Positions 50,187 to 62,039 of a DNA stretch of 64,000 bases are shown here, piece after piece. Numbering within the stretch: the first letter of the stretch is position 1; every line of letters starts with the position of its first letter. The notes beneath the pieces were generated by a model that searched no databases, was not told where the DNA came from, and worked only from the letters and a program-made list of their open reading frames with translations. Location: NCBI GenBank assembly GCA_948567375.1, contig OX419760.1:22816001-22880000 (forward strand), written 5' to 3'. Position numbers and translations under genes: made by a program. The DNA is from Lunularia cruciata (taxonomy: Eukaryota; Streptophyta; Marchantiopsida; Lunulariales; Lunulariaceae).

Positions 50187-51738
50187 CTGATCTTCGGGGA
50201 ATATTGGTCGACCTGCCAATGACCAAATGAGAAAAGGCTTTGATGTTATTCAAGAATATCGATGCATGTAATTGTCATGTTAACAAATGAATTAAATATA
50301 AATATCGAGTATTCTTTAAATTCTCATGGTGTCTGGCGAGGAAGTTATTTTAGTTTTGGTGATATATTTCTACCTGACATCAACCTAAAAGACACCAATG
50401 GCATGTGAACCAAGTGAAATAGAACCAATCGTCTTATGTCGATGATGTCGCTGACAATAATTTGCATGCACCCAGATTTTAAGATCGAGTGGAAATACAT
50501 TGTTTATTGTGAAAAAGTTGTCTCTAAAATAATCCAGGTAGATCTGAACAGTATACGAAGATTAAAAAAGATATAATCAATGAACAAAGGTCCTAAAGCA
50601 AGACCAAAATAATCGCAGCTAACCCCAATCGTATGCAAATGAAACAAAGGTGGAAAAAGGGTGATGGCCATTACCCCAGCTTTTGGTCTATATTGATCAT
50701 TCCAAAGGCAGTTTAGAATAATGATAATCTATCATCTAATGTCGCCAGCACCAAGGAACAAAGAAAGAATTCCGTCTAACTTGGTCTGTACCACGCCACA
50801 ACTGTCTAGTAGTTGCAAGAATCAAATGCAACCAATTACGACCCTCCGAGAAATCGTTCGATTCTCCAACTTAATTAATTATCTTCTTTGTATAATGAAA
50901 TTGGACGGTTCCCAACACAAAAGATTAAAATTATGTCGATGGTTTCAAGAAAATGTGAGGCGAACAAGTGGGAGCTATTGGGCCCTTATCCAAAGAGAAT
51001 GTTCGAGAACGAGAACGAAGAGACGGACCAAGATAACGACTATAAACAAGGGCATAAAGCAGATTCTAAACTAGAAGGATTAGGCCAAGTCAGTTTTGGA
51101 AGGATTTTGATGTAACTTCTTCTACTTCCATACTGGACCCCGTAAGGCAAAAGAAATCTAAGGACTACAAATGGCACCGCATTATCTACTGTGATATCCA
51201 CGCGCATGAAGAAGTTAGATAACGTAATAAGAAATCTGAATCCTTCCCACGAATTTAGCAACTGTATAAACTAATGACGATCTTTGACGAAGTCGAAGGA
51301 GATCCAAAGGCAAAGAAAGCTGAAAGGCCAAAACATGACCAACCAGTGATAAATCATAATCATTTGGGACCATTGTCAGTAAAGAAGCGTGCAAGGCACT
51401 TAAAGTTCAAGAATCGTGCACAAGTTAATACTTGTGCAGAAAATAACTTCTTACAATGACAACAATGCGTGGCAAATATTAGAGCGGATATGCTTTGAAA
51501 CTGAGATACTTTGGAACTTGTTGAGCTAATTAACACAATATCTTAGATTTTCTTATATTCTCAACATAATATCTTATATCTTATATTTTATAGAATAACT
51601 TTGAAAGCACCAACCTTGTTCCAGCAGAAAAAAAGTGTTTAGTTCTACTATCAACAAAAGGTTTTGTTCTACTATAGGCGATCCATATGGTTGAAAACCT
51701 ACTACGACTAAGACTATTGATAATGTAATAATAACGAC

Positions 51739-51797
51739 CATCTCATCGTTTAAATGAGATGTTTCCATAAGGAACTAACCTAGTTCCTTATGGAAAC
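51739..51797. repeat. two adjacent perfect hairpins
   Basis: First hairpin: CATCTCAT/ATGAGATG (51739-51746 and 51754-51761). Second: 17-bp arms GTTTCCATAAGGAACTA and its complement (51761-51777 and 51781-51797) around an ACC loop. The two stems share base 51761. Confidence 0.8.
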
Positions 51798-51805
51798 GAT
51801 CATAG

Positions 51806-51945
51806 AAGTTACCTTGGTGCCAATTGTTTGCAGATCCTTTGCTATCACCAAGTACTGCACATTTTGTTCAACTCTACAATTCTCCAATTATAGACTGAAC
51901 CTTGGTGGGAATTGTGTGCAGATCCTTTGCTATTGCCACATGTTC
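51806..51945. repeat. diverged ~88-bp direct repeat
   Basis: ACCTTGGTG..AATTGT followed by TGCAGATCCTTTGCTAT occurs twice, about 88 bases apart. Too short to assign to a family. Confidence 0.6.
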
Positions 51946-52639
51946 CCCCATGTAAGTAGTGCAATAGGGGTTTCACTTTTGGAAGGTATGGGAGGCCTAT
52001 TGCGGTGGGACATGTCCTATAATCTGTTCCATGGGATCCATTAAAGAAATCCAGTCCTATTTGTGAACAATACATAATTTTTGTTTACATGTATTTATGT
52101 GCCATCTCATAAAGGGGAGTTCAGGTTGAACATGGAGCTTACAGATTGTCAAAATGGTTAATTAAGAATGATTTTAATTGAGACACTTGAATGTAGACCT
52201 GTCTAAATGTGTCACCATGTCACCAAGGGGGTTCAAAGACCAAAGTCCAAAATGAAATCTTAAATTTGCAGGATCGATAGAGGACCACAACTATAGTGAA
52301 GAAGCAAAGTATGGGGAGTTGGGTGAAAACTTGTAATTCAAATGCAAACCCAACTCAAGCTACTCACTGAAAATTGTGATTGATTTTTGGCACCAAGAGC
52401 AATATTTTGCAAGTCAAAATCAAATGCACGCATTGTCATGGAGAAATGAATGGTACTTTTACTCAAAAAAAAACTCATGGTGTGCCATTTGCACTTTGTA
52501 TTGTAATCATACACCCATTGAGATAGAAAATTTTGACCCACTTTCCAATCCCCTCCCTGATGACAAGATAGGGATTGATACTTCCATTCCCATTCTTGAG
52601 AATTATAGAGCAAAGTACACTTCCACATGCAGGTTACAA

Positions 52640-53698
52640 TTCTAGGAACTCTTGAAAATGGTTTGTTTTAGGACCGCTGCACCTTCTACTACTCTTACAA
52701 GTAAAGATACAGCAAAATCTAATGCTCTTAGAGGAAAAAGTGAGGACTATGGATTCTGAATTGTTTCATATGAATAGTCAAATTCTTGATTATTTGGAGG
52801 ATCTAGAGCATTTTAAAAAAATCCATGGTGGTAGTAGTAAGAACACATTTAGAAATCATATTATTGAAGATGCCTTCAATAATATGACAACCTTCCTTGT
52901 GAGATTTGGTAATGGGTTTCCAATGTCCATGAATGAGGAGAAATTGAAAAAGAAATAGGCTTGTTTCTTGAAGTCCTACAAAGAAGCTTGATAGTGGAAA
53001 GACAAGTCTACCAATGAGGAACTTATTGATAAGGAGATCAAACTTAGATGAGCCACTGTGGAGGATAAGCTAAATAATTTATGTCCTCATATCCTTCATA
53101 TGGATACCTTGTTTGGAGGAAGAGAAAATATTGCTCTCCTTGACATTGTAAGTTTGGGAATGTGGAGTGAGTTTAGTCTTATAAAAAAATTTAGCAAAGA
53201 GGATGAAATTAGTTTAGTGACATCCATTGACAAAGAGGATAAAACTAACAAGGAGCACACAATGAGCAAGAAGAATTGTCAAGAGAAGACACTCTATTAT
53301 CTTGTACTTCATAAGCATTTCTTATGCATGATTCAATTCCAAGGACTATCTCAAGTACTAAAGAGTGCCCTTCAAATTTAGTCCACGAGGTTTGCAAGAA
53401 GTGAGGCATTTGGGTTTCACATTGAGGATGATTTACAAATTCAATCACTTGATAAAATAGAAGAGGATAGGAGGAGACCACAAAAGTAGAAGAGGAGATG
53501 GTGCAAACATTTGAGGAGATACTTGCAGAAGCAAGAGATAGAAGAGATAAAGAGTGGGGAGACAAAGGGGTCAAAGAAGTTGAAGAAGATAGTAAAACAT
53601 CTTTCTCCACAAGAGGAGGAAGGTGGTAAGGCAATTGCAAAGACTTGTCCTATGTTGAGTGCATTGCACAAGATATGGCAAGTCACACCAAATTGAAG
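52640..53698 (+). pseudogene. decayed coiled-coil coding frame of unknown family
   Basis: A single reading frame stays protein-like for about 350 codons and is broken only by in-frame stops (52956, 53013, 53016, 53049, 53379, 53487, 53694), with no obvious frameshift. It encodes charged, helix-prone sequence: MLLEEKVRTMDSELFHMN, LDYLEDLEHFKKIH, then a Lys/Glu-rich part (KQEIEEIKSGETKGSKKLKK) and PQEEEGGKAIAK. Conservation of frame suggests relatively recent decay. No family was recognised; it may be a transposon gag-like gene or a captured host gene. A further protein-like frame in another phase (52376-52645) precedes it. Confidence 0.5.
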
Positions 53699-53699
53699 T

Positions 53700-54165
53700 T
53701 TGATGTAGTGGAAGCTAGATAAAGGTGTAGATTGGCCAAAATTAAAGCCCCAAAGAGTGCTAAAATAGAAAAGTTGCACATGAAGGTAGGTGCATAAGAG
53801 AGAAAGAAGGCACAAAATTTTAGGTTCAAGGAGAGGCTAGCAAAATCAAAGTAATAGTTTGATATGATATTAGAATTAGCAAAGGCACAAAAAACCTCCC
53901 AATAAAATTAAAAGCATTATAACCATCTTTTTTCAAATTAGTGCAATTGATTGCACTATAGGTAGTAATCACCCTATCCTTGATGCATATACAAATACCA
54001 CACTGATGGGCAAGCAAATTCAATTGACCATGATAACAATGATTAAAATAAAGTTTTGATGCTTCTTGCCCTTGTATGAATGAATTTACGTACATGTTGC
54101 ATGCATTTGCTAGGTTTATGGAAGATTTTTTTGCTTGTGCTAGGCTAAATTTGCTCACATGAGGG
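53700..54165. other. AT-rich gap
   Basis: No gene is seen. The minus strand is open at 53826-54158 without recognisable motifs. Confidence 0.4.
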
Positions 54166-54169
54166 CAGA

Positions 54170-54560
54170 TTCTCTTGGGTGTTTCACAAAGGAAATTGCA
54201 GATCTACTAGTTTGAGGGCAAAGTCACTTGCAAAAAGATGTGGTTCTTGGTCTAGATAAGGATTTGCTTGTGTTAAAGTGTGTTTGCTCATAATGGGTTT
54301 GATCCACACATCTTGAAATGAATTTACTTGTGTCGGGTTGGATCTACTTGTCTTGAAGTGGATTTGCTTGTAATAGTTTCTATTTTGTTATTATAGAGAT
54401 GGGTTCAATTGTCTACTATGGGTCCACTCCCCTCCAGACTTATCGGATTTGCTTGCACATGTTTGGATTTGCTCATGTAGTGTGTGTCTGTTCTCATCTG
54501 CTTGTAAAAAATCCTCTCTTGTATGAGTTGATTTTCTTGGTTGCTAAAGGAGTGTACTTG
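54170..54560 (+). repeat. degenerate 20-21-bp minisatellite, locus 4
   Basis: Units such as GGATTTGCTTGTGTTAAAGTG, AATTTACTTGTGTCGGGTT and GGATCTACTTGTCTTGAAGTG recur at about 20-base spacing, the reverse complement of the arrays near 21.8 and 26.5 kb. It lies between the decayed coiled-coil frame and LTR copy C, and on the 3' side of the minus-strand unrecognised element. Confidence 0.65.
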
Positions 54561-55189
54561 TGTGATTAATCCAAAATAACACTAAATGAAAATGAGATGC
54601 AAGATATGTAATATATATAATATATCTAACATCTAATCAAATGATAGCATAAATACACAAAAAAAGGAAACATATCAAGAGTAACACCTATATATAAGTA
54701 CCATGCATTGAAAAAATTAGAAATAAGACAACGACACATGTGGAAAAATAAAATCCAGAGGATAAGCAACTTAATAAAACAAATGAGAAAGATACAAGTT
54801 AATTAAAATTTGGATTTTTACCTTACTAAAACTTGAGGGGAAAACATTTTTTAGTACAACAAGTGCACAAGGACAAGATTTGTGCAAGATATGTGCAAAT
54901 CCAAATGAGTAATCAATTCACAAAGGAGTCTAGGAGAATCAAATAGATGAATCGTTGAGACTCCACACGATAAGCAAAGGCCAAGAGAAAGAAGCCTGGT
55001 GAGAGTGATGGAAGCATGTGTTTATAATAATAAACACAACAATATATAACAAATTGCTTGATGATATATAAACAAATGTACAAAGGTGATGTTTGTCTGT
55101 GTACCCTCACATGGAAGGGATGTAGAATGGAGTGCACTATGTGCATCTAGGGCATCCTCCGGGCATTTTCTATACATATCGTAAGGTAT

Positions 55190-56088
55190 TGTAATGTTCC
55201 AAGGATAGAAGAGAAACACAGAGGAGAAAACACAAGTTCACACTCAAACTCCGATGCCCCAAAGGAGCACCTTGGCTTTATCATATAGCAAAGTAGAGAC
55301 ATTCAACGGAAGCATAACCCTTGGATCAGAAACATAGATTTATGACATGTCATTGATCTCCACCCTCAGATTAGATGCATGCATGGGTGACATGTGGGAT
55401 CTGGTCCTATCTAGTTCGTCAAACCAATGTTGACTAGAGAGAATCTTTAGGGAATCTTCTTCTAGGAATCTCCAAATTGTATGGGTGAGGTACCATTGGA
55501 AAGCTCTTGATGAGACAAAAAGGGGGAGAAAAAGGCCAGCCTTCTCTTTTGGGGAGGTGGGAGGGAATCTACACACTTTTTAGGCCTAATTCATTTGTTT
55601 AGGCGCTCAAAATGGGCTCCAAATTTCAAGCATATTTCAGTTTCTACCCTATTAATAAAAGTAACCTTTTGGTGATACCTCTTTTTGATCTATTAAGTCC
55701 ATCATGTATAACATCTTTCTAGATATTACCAAACCAAATTTCACCTCTAGATCATATGTCTAGCTACTGGTTCTAAGGTTTTCAAGTTTGTTTCAATTTT
55801 TTCTCTATTAGTAGAAGTACTCTTTTGGTGATACATCTATCTGATATATTTACCCATCATGTATAACATCTTTTTAGATATTACAAAACCAAATTTCACC
55901 TCTAGATCATATGTCTAGCTATTGGTTCTAAATTTTTCAAGTTTGTTTCAATTTTTTCCTTATTAATAGAAGTACTCTTTTGGTGATACCTCTATCTTAT
56001 CTATTTACTCCATCATGTATAACATCTTTCTAGATAGTACCAAACCAAATTTCACCTCTAGATCATATGTCTAGCTATTGGTATTACA
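55190..56088 (+). mobile_element. solo LTR of the TGTAATAC family (copy C), 899 bp
   Basis: Starts TGTAATGTTCCAAGG and ends TTGGTATTACA. Flanks GGTAT and AGTAT form a 4/5 match to a 5-bp duplication. It carries three ~150-bp internal repeats (about 55626-55786, 55787-55938 and 55939-56088) where copies A and B have two, which explains its extra ~157 bp. CpG sites are largely lost. Confidence 0.8.
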
Positions 56089-56110
56089 AGTATCAAGTAG
56101 GGACTCTATG

Positions 56111-56226
<116 letters not shown>

Positions 56227-56550
56227 CACTCCTTGTCTATCAAGGGGAGACCGTGGATAGTCCTTGCTAATTGCATATATGGATTGGCACTATATTATCA
56301 AAGACATCTTGAAGTTCACTCACCCTAGAAAAATGCAACAATCAGGCGGTCATTAGTTCTAAATCTATCTAATAGACCTACCATATAGTTGAAGCTAGAA
56401 ACATGTGATTACCATCATGTAGAACATGGTGAGAAGCCACAAGGATGGATAGTTCCTACAATAATGCAAAAGTATCCACTATTAAAATATCCCAAATGGA
56501 CAACACATAAGATGTAAGTGGGCTATAAGGTCTCATTCTAAAGTCTCTAA

Positions 56551-56838
56551 ACCCATCAATGTAACTATTGGTGTCACAAGGCAGACCCAAAAGGTGTGCT
56601 CCATTGTGTACTCCTCTTGACAATAAGGATAGAATGGAGTAGGATATCCAAATTGCTCTTTGTAGCATTGGACCATATGATAAAAGTATATCAAAAAAAC
56701 CCATCAATGTAACTATTGGTGTCACAAGGCAGACCCAAAAGGTGTGCTCCATTGTGTACTCCTCTTGACAATAAGGATAGAATGGAGTAGGATATCCAAA
56801 TTGCTCTTTGTAGCATTGGACCATATGATAAAAGTATA
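56551..56838. repeat. 148-bp tandem duplication, essentially identical
   Basis: The segment starting ACCCATCAATGTAACTATTG at 56551 recurs at 56699 and matches for about 140 bases without a visible difference. This is striking among otherwise decayed sequence, so it is either a very recent duplication or an assembly artefact. Confidence 0.9.
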
Positions 56839-57589
56839 TAAAAAAAAATGCTAGAAACTATCAAGTTCTTAGGTGTGATACATAGCACGTGGAATCTGCC
56901 TCCACCCTCCAATACAAGTGCCAACCATATTATAAAACCCTTGCATGCCACTTGTGAAAAATGGCACGAGTCAAAAACATAACATCTACTAGACAACCCA
57001 CGTCCAAAACTAGAATCGTCCTATATTGTTCCCATGGGTAGATGATGCAAGGAATAAATATGGTAGATCTGCTTAGACATGCACTAGGCAAAGACTCTTG
57101 ATTGATCCTTTCATCTTCATCATGCTGAGTCATTTGAGTTTGGGTGACTTACCCTATATCATCTACTTGAGTCATTTGAGTGACTCTCAATAAATCCTCA
57201 ATCTGAGTCATTTGGCAATCTCTTCCGACATCACTTGTTTGAGTCATGATCATCACCATCCATAAATCACTAGCCTGAATTTGCATCTGAATCTAGCTAG
57301 TGACTACATCTAAAGCTATCCTTGCCTCATGAAGAGTAACTTGAGTCTATCCTAACTCAGCCCGAGTCCTCTCCAACCTCTCATTCTCAAGGGTAAGCTC
57401 TTACCCATATAACTCCTCTTGACTCCCTAAAGCGTCAACTATAGTCTTTTGCCAAGCCACCTCCATGTCTAACTTTTTTGCTCTAACCCTAAACTTCTGG
57501 TCTATCTACTCTTGCTCTTGCATCCCTAATAAAACTCACATTTGAGTCCTTCCACTCTACCAAAGGATGCTCTCAAGCAAGAAGAATGT

Positions 57590-57740
57590 GCTTTCTCTTA
57601 TATGTCTCAAGTATGCTCCCTCTTGTTGAGCAAACACTCTCTCTCTTATATATCCCACTCATTGATTAGATGCTCTCTCTATATGTCCCACTCATGAGTA
57701 TGCTCCCTCTCACTAAGTAGATGCTCCCTATCTCTAAACT
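57590..57740. repeat. short imperfect tandem repeat within locus 2
   Basis: The phrase ATATGTCCCACTCATGAGTATGCTCCCTCT-like recurs four to five times at about 35-45 bases. On the minus strand it gives REHLINEWDI-type peptide repeats, so it belongs to the coiled-coil part of the decayed element. Confidence 0.5.
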
Positions 57741-59394
57741 CACCCTTTGGGGTAGAATCCACATCCATCATGTCCACTTGATCTCCTAACAGCTCTCCAA
57801 AAGGGTGAAACTAGGAGAGGAGATTGTGTAATGGCTCAACACTTAGAAGGGGGTACTCTAGAGAAGGATCATTGTGGGACCCTTCAAAGACTTGGCATGT
57901 GAACTACTCTCAACCTCCAGCCTTTGCACATATACATTTATTGCTAGAATCAACATTCTCAAAATGAAACACTTAAAGTATAAAAAGAATTATGGGTTTT
58001 CTATTATAGATAGTGATGAAGCATTACAAAGAAGAACACAAGAACTCAATGTCCTGTAACTCTTGACCAATACCAATACAGAACTGATACACATCATGTA
58101 ATCAATCAGAATTAAACAAAGCATGTATTAAAATGGAGAGAAAAACCTATCAAGGAAGACCAACAAGCCAAACTTAAAACATCAAGTCAACTGAAATAGG
58201 CACACTAGGCAGAAATTGTATGTAGGAACCATGAAACTGATCGACAAAATGTGAGTTGGAGCAAAGTGGAAGGAGAATGGATGGTCTCTATGTTGAGAAA
58301 GAACAAACCGTGACATGACTAGATATAGAGAAATATAGGACAAAATCCATTAGAAGGTCAAGAGATCTAAAACGCATTGAATGCAAATGCAAGGCAAGAT
58401 ATGTAATGTATACAAGACAACAAAAATCTGATTGAATTAAAGCATAAGTAGATGTAACCTGGAATTAATTCAATAGAAACACCTATATCTTAGTTGCATA
58501 CATCAAATAAAAAAAATAAAAAACCCAAATATATAGAGCAAACAATTGAGTGAAATAAGAGGTGGCTATAGTAAATCTCCATAAAAGCACATGCAATTTC
58601 ATCAGTGCCACAGCAATTGAGTAAGTGTCAAGCAAGGAAAACTTGGTTGGTTCCAAAATGCCACTCAAGGTTATTACCTATAACCTTGCAATGTAAGGAA
58701 AAAGCAAAGGACACAACATATGTATATCCTAATGGATCCAATTGAAAATGTCACTCACCCTCCTCTTGTTGATGATCACTCTCTCCTTCCAGTGATCCCT
58801 CTACAAAGTATAGACATAGACCCCTGATCATATCTGATCTCGTTCTCACCAATAAGACCACTCTCAAAGAACAAATGTGGAAAGAACTAACCCACAAAGC
58901 TCATCTTGTACCACCCAGCATCTAGATGCCTAAACTACTTTGTAAGTATCATAACTTGGCCTCCCTAGTTGGTAACATAAGCTCCACCAAATCATAGTCC
59001 TCATTAGCACACAATAGCTTTATGGTCACATAGAGAATAGAATGTCCATGCACCACCTTTGGCCTCCTAGTGGGAATACAAATCAAAGTGATGATCTAGA
59101 AGAATTCTCTCCATGCTAGATAGATGCACTGGCAGGTAAGATATCTCTTGGCGGTGAAGTCTCTCACTAGAAACCACTCCTCAATCAGCTTGTGTGGAAT
59201 AAATCTCCTTTTTAGCATAAAACCTCTTGCCAAAGCAAATGCATCTCATATGCTTCCAAGCATTAGAGTGAAAGGTATGTCATGTACAATACCCATGTGG
59301 GTGACCTTGTCCTAGGTGCTCGCCAACTCTATACACAAAGCAACCTTCAAGGAAATAGAAAAATTTCAAAGAATGTAAAATTGAAGTGGATGGA

Positions 59395-59640
59395 ATTGCT
59401 CTACAATGGAAAATGGATTTGCTTGCATCAAGGATAGATATGCTCATGTAAGAGTATGATTCAATCATCAAATTAGTGGATCTGCTTAGGCATGAAGGTG
59501 TCTCTGCTCTAACAAGCAAATGCATCTTCTTGACCACGAGTGGATTTTCTTGACTGAGCGTGTGGATCCAATTGCTTGGCCAATTAGTCAGATCCACTTG
59601 TGAGGGCTTGGATTTTCTTGTATAGTTGGGGTTCTTCATC
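59395..59640 (+). repeat. degenerate 20-21-bp minisatellite, locus 5
   Basis: GGATTTGCTTGCATCAAGG, GATATGCTCATG, GGATCTGCTTAGGCATG and similar units. It lies about 50 bp upstream of the minus-strand unrecognised element, mirroring the array upstream of locus 1. Confidence 0.6.
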
Positions 59641-60029
59641 ACTTCCATAGAAATTTGACAAAACTGCAAAATCATCAAGAATTTCAAATTGGGAAATTGA
59701 TATGGGGACTTATGTTGGGGCTATGGTTCCCTAACCCAACCACTTATCTTCATCCCTAGTGCATCCAAATCTGCCTTGCAAATGGATTTGGTTGCACCTT
59801 TGACTTTGATCTTGTGAAACATGCACAATTGATCAATGTCATTTCCTCTACTACCATGTTGAATTTAATCAACCATTGACCCTCTCCTATGTCTACAGGT
59901 TTGGAGAGTCCCAACACTTTCCATAATCTATGATGTCTACCATCTTTACCTTTCTAAACTTTTGAATTGAATTGTAGATCCCTTGTTTCCCTTGTTTTCT
60001 AAACTACACTCAACACTCTAGAGTTATGT

Positions 60030-60770
60030 CCTTGTCCTTTGTGGGAATTGCCTCCCTCATGATTTCCATAAATTATGTATGTTCATAAAGTCTACTTTTT
60101 GCTCAAATCAAGTTTTGTTTAGTCCTCTATGGGAATGCCTCTCTTACCTAATTTTAAATAAATGTCTTTTTTATATTGTACACTTCTCTCTAAACTCTTG
60201 ATTTTTGTCCTAATATCCTTCAGAATGGCCTCTCACTAAATTTTAGAAAACTGCCTTTTCAACAAAAAACCTCCCTCTTAACACTTGAATTATGTTTGGT
60301 CCTCTACAAAAATGGCCTCTTTCCCCAAATTTTGAATAAACATCTTTTTGGTTGGGAATACTTCCCTCTAAAATCTTATTTCTGTCTTAGCCTCTACCTA
60401 GATAGACTCTGTCACTAAATTTCAGAAAGTTTCCTCTATTCATAGAAAACTTTCCTAAAATGGTCAAGATATATCATGTCCTCTATGAGAATGGCCTCTC
60501 TTCCCAAATTTTGAAAAAATTGCCTCTATTTGTAAGCTACTTCCTTGTAAACTCATGATTTTTATCTTGGCTTGTAAGGGAATGGCTTCTCTCCCAATTT
60601 CTAAGAATTAGTCTTTGTTTGTGGAGTTTGGTCCCTTCTAAATGGTCAAGTTTTGTATGTTCCTTGGTGGGACTAACCTCTCTCCCTAAATCTCTAAAAG
60701 TCATCTCTAATCACATGTTATTCCCCTTGTAACTCTCAACTTCTATCTGCTCCTCTATGGGAAAGGACTC
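60030..60770. repeat. ~90-bp-period satellite, eight to nine units
   Basis: The phrase GTCCTCTATGGGAATGGCCTC and its variants starts at about 60035, 60122, 60213, 60299, 60389, 60478, 60569, 60659 and 60749, a steady 86-91-base period. Units also share CCAAATTTTGAAAA and CTCTAAACTCTTGATTTTTG. Divergence between units indicates an old array. Confidence 0.85.
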
Positions 60771-60779
60771 TATATTATT

Positions 60780-61030
60780 CTCTATATAATCCTATGCAAG
60801 AATCAACGTTGGATAATTTTTGCATAATTTGCTTTCTACTTTCATCACATTGAAGCATAGAATCTTTTGAATGTGCACACACATTTCCCACAATTTGGAC
60901 AAGCTCCTCTAGTGGCTTGATCACACATATGTCTCTAAAATGAAGCAAATATCTCTATTGGCACAAGTAGCAAAGCCCTCCCAAGGCATACACTAGTTGT
61001 TATCAACAACACATCAACAAGCAAGTCAAG
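60780..61030. other. AT-rich gap
   Basis: No gene or repeat could be assigned; short CAACACATCAACAAGC phrases lead into the AC microsatellite. Confidence 0.4.
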
Positions 61031-61032
61031 TC

Positions 61033-61033
<1 letters not shown>

Positions 61034-61078
<45 letters not shown>
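61034..61078. repeat. (AC)n microsatellite, about 45 bp
   Basis: Uninterrupted AC dinucleotides, flanked on both sides by CAA(G)CAAGTCAAGTCAA-like phrases. Confidence 0.95.
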
Positions 61079-61079
<1 letters not shown>

Positions 61080-61134
61080 GCAACTCAAGCCAATAAACAA
61101 GCAAGCACATAAACTCAAAGGGTGATCCCAATGA

Positions 61135-61350
61135 CAAGCCTAGCAAATCTTACCCAAACCTAGCAGACCTTAAGCCCAAGTGAATCCATCTTCAAGTCCG
61201 GCAGATCCATATTCACCACAAGAAAATCTATCCCAAACCCAAGCAAATATATAATCAACCTAGGCAAACCCAGCCCCATCCAAGAAAATCTACTAATAAA
61301 CCCTAGCAAATCTATCCCCAACCCAAGCAGATCTAGGCCAAAGTTGGGCA
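61135..61350 (-). repeat. degenerate 20-21-bp minisatellite, locus 6
   Basis: Units such as CCCAAGCAAATCTATCCCCAA, AGCAGATCTAGG and GGCAAACCCAGCCCC at 19-23-base spacing, about eleven in all. Same unit as loci 2 and 3. Confidence 0.7.
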
Positions 61351-61359
61351 GACCTGTGA

Positions 61360-62035
61360 GCCGGTTTGTCTCTCACTCAGGATGAACCTCAGATGGCTAT
61401 TATGGTAGCGCACCATAGACTAAGAAGGCAAAGAACCCCAACTCCATCATACTCCTCCAAGGCTAACACTCCAAGACTCAAGACATTGTTCACTAGAGAA
61501 CTCAATGAGAGAAAGATAATTTCAAATGAAAGGATGATGAGTACCTCCTCATCCCTTGTTTCTATACTTGTGAAATAGTTATGCACTAAGGTTACTTTTT
61601 ACCAAAGTAACTCAAGTTACTAGGCTAAAGTCAAGTCAAGTCAAAAAGTATAAAGGAATATCCATCCACATGGACATATTCTATTAAGCATGTGATCTTA
61701 TCTTGACCCAACAACTAAGTCAAGGATTCCTTCACATGGGCTATCTTTGGACTCTAGAAGAATCCAAAACAAAAAAGCATGCGGGCCCCAAGAGTTCTCA
61801 ATTGTTTCCTCAAAGCCAAACACCTAGGAATAATATCAAGTCAACACACTAGAATCCAAATAGTAGTGCTCATCTTTTCCACTTCCTGTAAAGTAAGGTC
61901 CCCTCTATCTTAGCTAGGACTAAATTAAACTAATCATGACTAATGTAGAACTGTCCTTTATCTATATAAATAATATCTCTCAAGTACTTGTTATACTAAG
62001 CTAAATATCACAATACCACACACATGCACAAATGG
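61360..62035. other. AT-rich gap
   Basis: The frame at 61366-61578 (+) has no recognised motif. Recurrent TCAAGTCAAGTCAA phrases occur near 61630. Nothing further. Confidence 0.4.
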
Positions 62036-62039
62036 GTGT

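Larger units (their letters stand above)
50190..52300. other. AT-rich stretch with hairpins and short repeats
   Basis: No gene was recognised. Frames at 50721-51074 and 50888-51115 (+) overlap and lack known motifs. The right part holds two adjacent hairpins (51739-51797) and a diverged ~88-bp direct repeat (see the separate entry at 51806-51945). Confidence 0.4.
56455..59345 (-). pseudogene. unrecognised degenerate coding element, locus 2
   Basis: Minus-strand counterpart of the 22.9-25.5 kb locus with the blocks in the same order. It shows DKVTHMGIVHDIPFTL (near 59300), KRRFIPHKLIEEWFLVRDF then TAK (59145-59215), KVVHGHSIL (near 59040), a coiled-coil-like stretch (RVRAKKLDMEVAWQKTIVD and ENERLERTRAELG, 57350-57500) preceded by REHLINEWDI-like short repeats, an MTQ-repeat stretch (57130-57260), IPCIIYPWEQYR then LDVGCLVDVM (56985-57060), and MRPYSPLTSYVLSIWDILIV (56470-56535). 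It is broken by stops, frameshifts and a 148-bp tandem duplication at 56551-56838. The family is unknown to me. Confidence 0.6.
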
